Positions 59,796-64,000 of a stretch of 64,000 nucleotides of DNA are shown piece after piece. Positions within the stretch are counted from its first letter, which is position 1, and every line of letters begins with the position of its first letter. Position numbers and translations under genes: made by a program. Origin of the DNA: Piscicola geometra (taxonomy: Eukaryota > Annelida > Clitellata > Hirudinida > Piscicolidae); assembly GCA_943735955.1 (NCBI GenBank), contig OX030958.1:4499818-4563817 (forward strand), given 5' to 3'. Under the pieces are notes generated by a model. The model was given only the letters and a program-made list of their open reading frames with translations. It did not search any database and was not told the origin of the DNA.

Positions 59796-60582
59796 GCAGT
59801 ACCCATGGGTACTGATACAGCATATACATTTAGATATTCATAATATAAATTTAAATCTATCGTTAGTCAATCAATAACTTAACCATAGATATCCTACAAA
59901 CAACAAGTAGTATATACTATATCTATGAACTTAACCTATTTTTTGAACGATAGAAACTCATACTTAAGTAGAAAAAATTTCAAAATATGTACTGAGTACT
60001 TTAAAAATGGTTTATAGTTGAGGAAAAAACAAATATTTCCCCTAAACATTAAAACTTAATAAAAAAAAGTTCTTTCAATTTTAGACCTAAGTTCTATAGT
60101 TTATCTTACTTACCAATTATAAATCAGTATATATACAAAATCTTAGTTTCGGTGCTTTTCCAATACCATAGTAGCATCACTGGGTAATTTCTCGGTGGTT
60201 CTCTATGTGAATAACGATATGAATAGCAGCAACAAGTTTTCGCTTACATGATTTGTTAAGATTATTTATAATTATTGTAAAAACAAATTATTAAAACGCA
60301 GTTAAGTATATATTGAGAAGTAATTAACCATATTTTACCAGGCTTTAAGTTTGATGAAGTGTAACAACTATTTTCGCAGCAACTTTTTTGATTACGTTCT
60401 TTTTATTAATTAAACACAAAGAAGACTTCAACTTCAAATATGTTAGTTTTTGTTGTTTCTATTGGTCCTATAAGTATATTTCCTTGATTTTGATTGATTA
60501 TAAGATTATAAGATGCTTTAAATGTTTGACAATGTACTTATTGCTTCAAATCATATCAGGTGTCTTGGTTTTGACAGAGAAG

Positions 60583-63641
<3,059 letters not shown>

Positions 63642-63644
63642 TGA

Positions 63645-63800
63645 TGATAATGATGGCGGTGTTGGTGCTCATGATAATGATGATGGTGGTAGTGATGGTA
63701 GTAGTGATGGTAGTAGTGATGGTAGTAGTGATGGTGGTAGTGATGATGGTGGTGTTGGTGATGATGATGATGACGATGGTTACGATGACGTTAGCTGTAG
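63645..63800. repeat. (GATGGTAGTAGT)n tract in HIPK intron
   Basis: Imperfect GAT/GGT repeat after the donor of exon 3. A similar GAT/GAC tract fills 63930-64000. Confidence 0.9.
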
Positions 63801-64000
63801 TGGTTACGGATGATGGTGTGACGTCAGAAGAGAAAAGAGAGAGGGGAAGAATTTAAGAGGGGAATGAGTAATAATGCACGTTTCTCTCACATGAATTTCA
63901 TAACAAAAACAGTAACAGCAATACTAATGATGATGACGATGATGAGAACGATGATGACGATTATGATGATGATGACGATGATATGGTAAATGGTTATGAT

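Larger units (their letters stand above)
58177..60582. other. Intergenic region between divergent SVOP and HIPK
   Basis: AT-rich. It holds TATATA-type palindromes (58370-58390, 58600-58650), the AT-rich tandem repeat at 58790-59130, a TGATGG-rich stretch (59480-59640), a SINE tail and the probable 5' leader of HIPK. The two genes are divergent, so both promoters should be here. Confidence 0.45.

Overview
This window is nuclear DNA of an invertebrate animal. Genes are split by many short GT-AG introns. Exons are fairly GC-rich, while introns and spacers are AT-rich and full of micro- and minisatellites. Several proteins carry long Asn/Ser/Thr/His-rich stretches. The orthologues (NCoR/SMRT corepressor, DERA, NAA20, SVOP, HIPK) are metazoan. 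The low-complexity insertions and the transposon mix (Merlin, MULE, hAT, CR1/L2-type LINEs, SINE tails) suggest a spiralian such as an annelid or mollusc, but I cannot fix the taxon from sequence alone.

Left arm (1-14.3 kb): the 3' part of an NCoR/SMRT-type corepressor on + (about 179-8286, 3'UTR to about 9085); deoxyribose-phosphate aldolase DERA on - (9787-12099, nine exons resolved); and the NatB catalytic subunit NAA20 on - (12894-14265, seven exons resolved).

Transposon island (about 14.8-36 kb): two inverted MULE-type copies with SWIM and PHD zinc fingers; a Merlin (IS1016/ISXO2-like) element with about 76-bp terminal inverted repeats that carries a second, GC-rich, unrecognised ORF of 179 codons; a second degenerate Merlin; a third Merlin with about 115-bp TIRs and an exact 8-bp target duplication; a higher-order tandem array (three copies of a 1430-bp unit, each made of 507+507+416-bp monomers) built from Merlin transposase exons; a hammerhead-ribozyme-like Penelope-type fragment; more Merlin exons; a SWIM-type ORF; a foldback element; two inverted hAT C-terminal fragments; and two truncated LINEs, all on -.

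Right arm (36-64 kb): an unrecognised five-exon gene on - (38839-46932) for a protein of about 982 residues with a signal peptide and a later membrane segment; the SV2-related transporter SVOP on - (49750-58176), resolved as 16 exons whose splice phases all agree; and the 5' part of a HIPK-type kinase on + (60583-63632 and beyond), whose N-lobe is interrupted by Asn- and Ser-rich inserts.

The host genes show no functional linkage, as expected for animal gene order. The most unusual material is the Merlin cluster: a TIR-bounded element with an extra ORF, and a satellite-like higher-order repeat made of transposase exons. Exon limits were chosen by eye from splice motifs, reading phase and recalled family sequence; no alignment or transcript was available.
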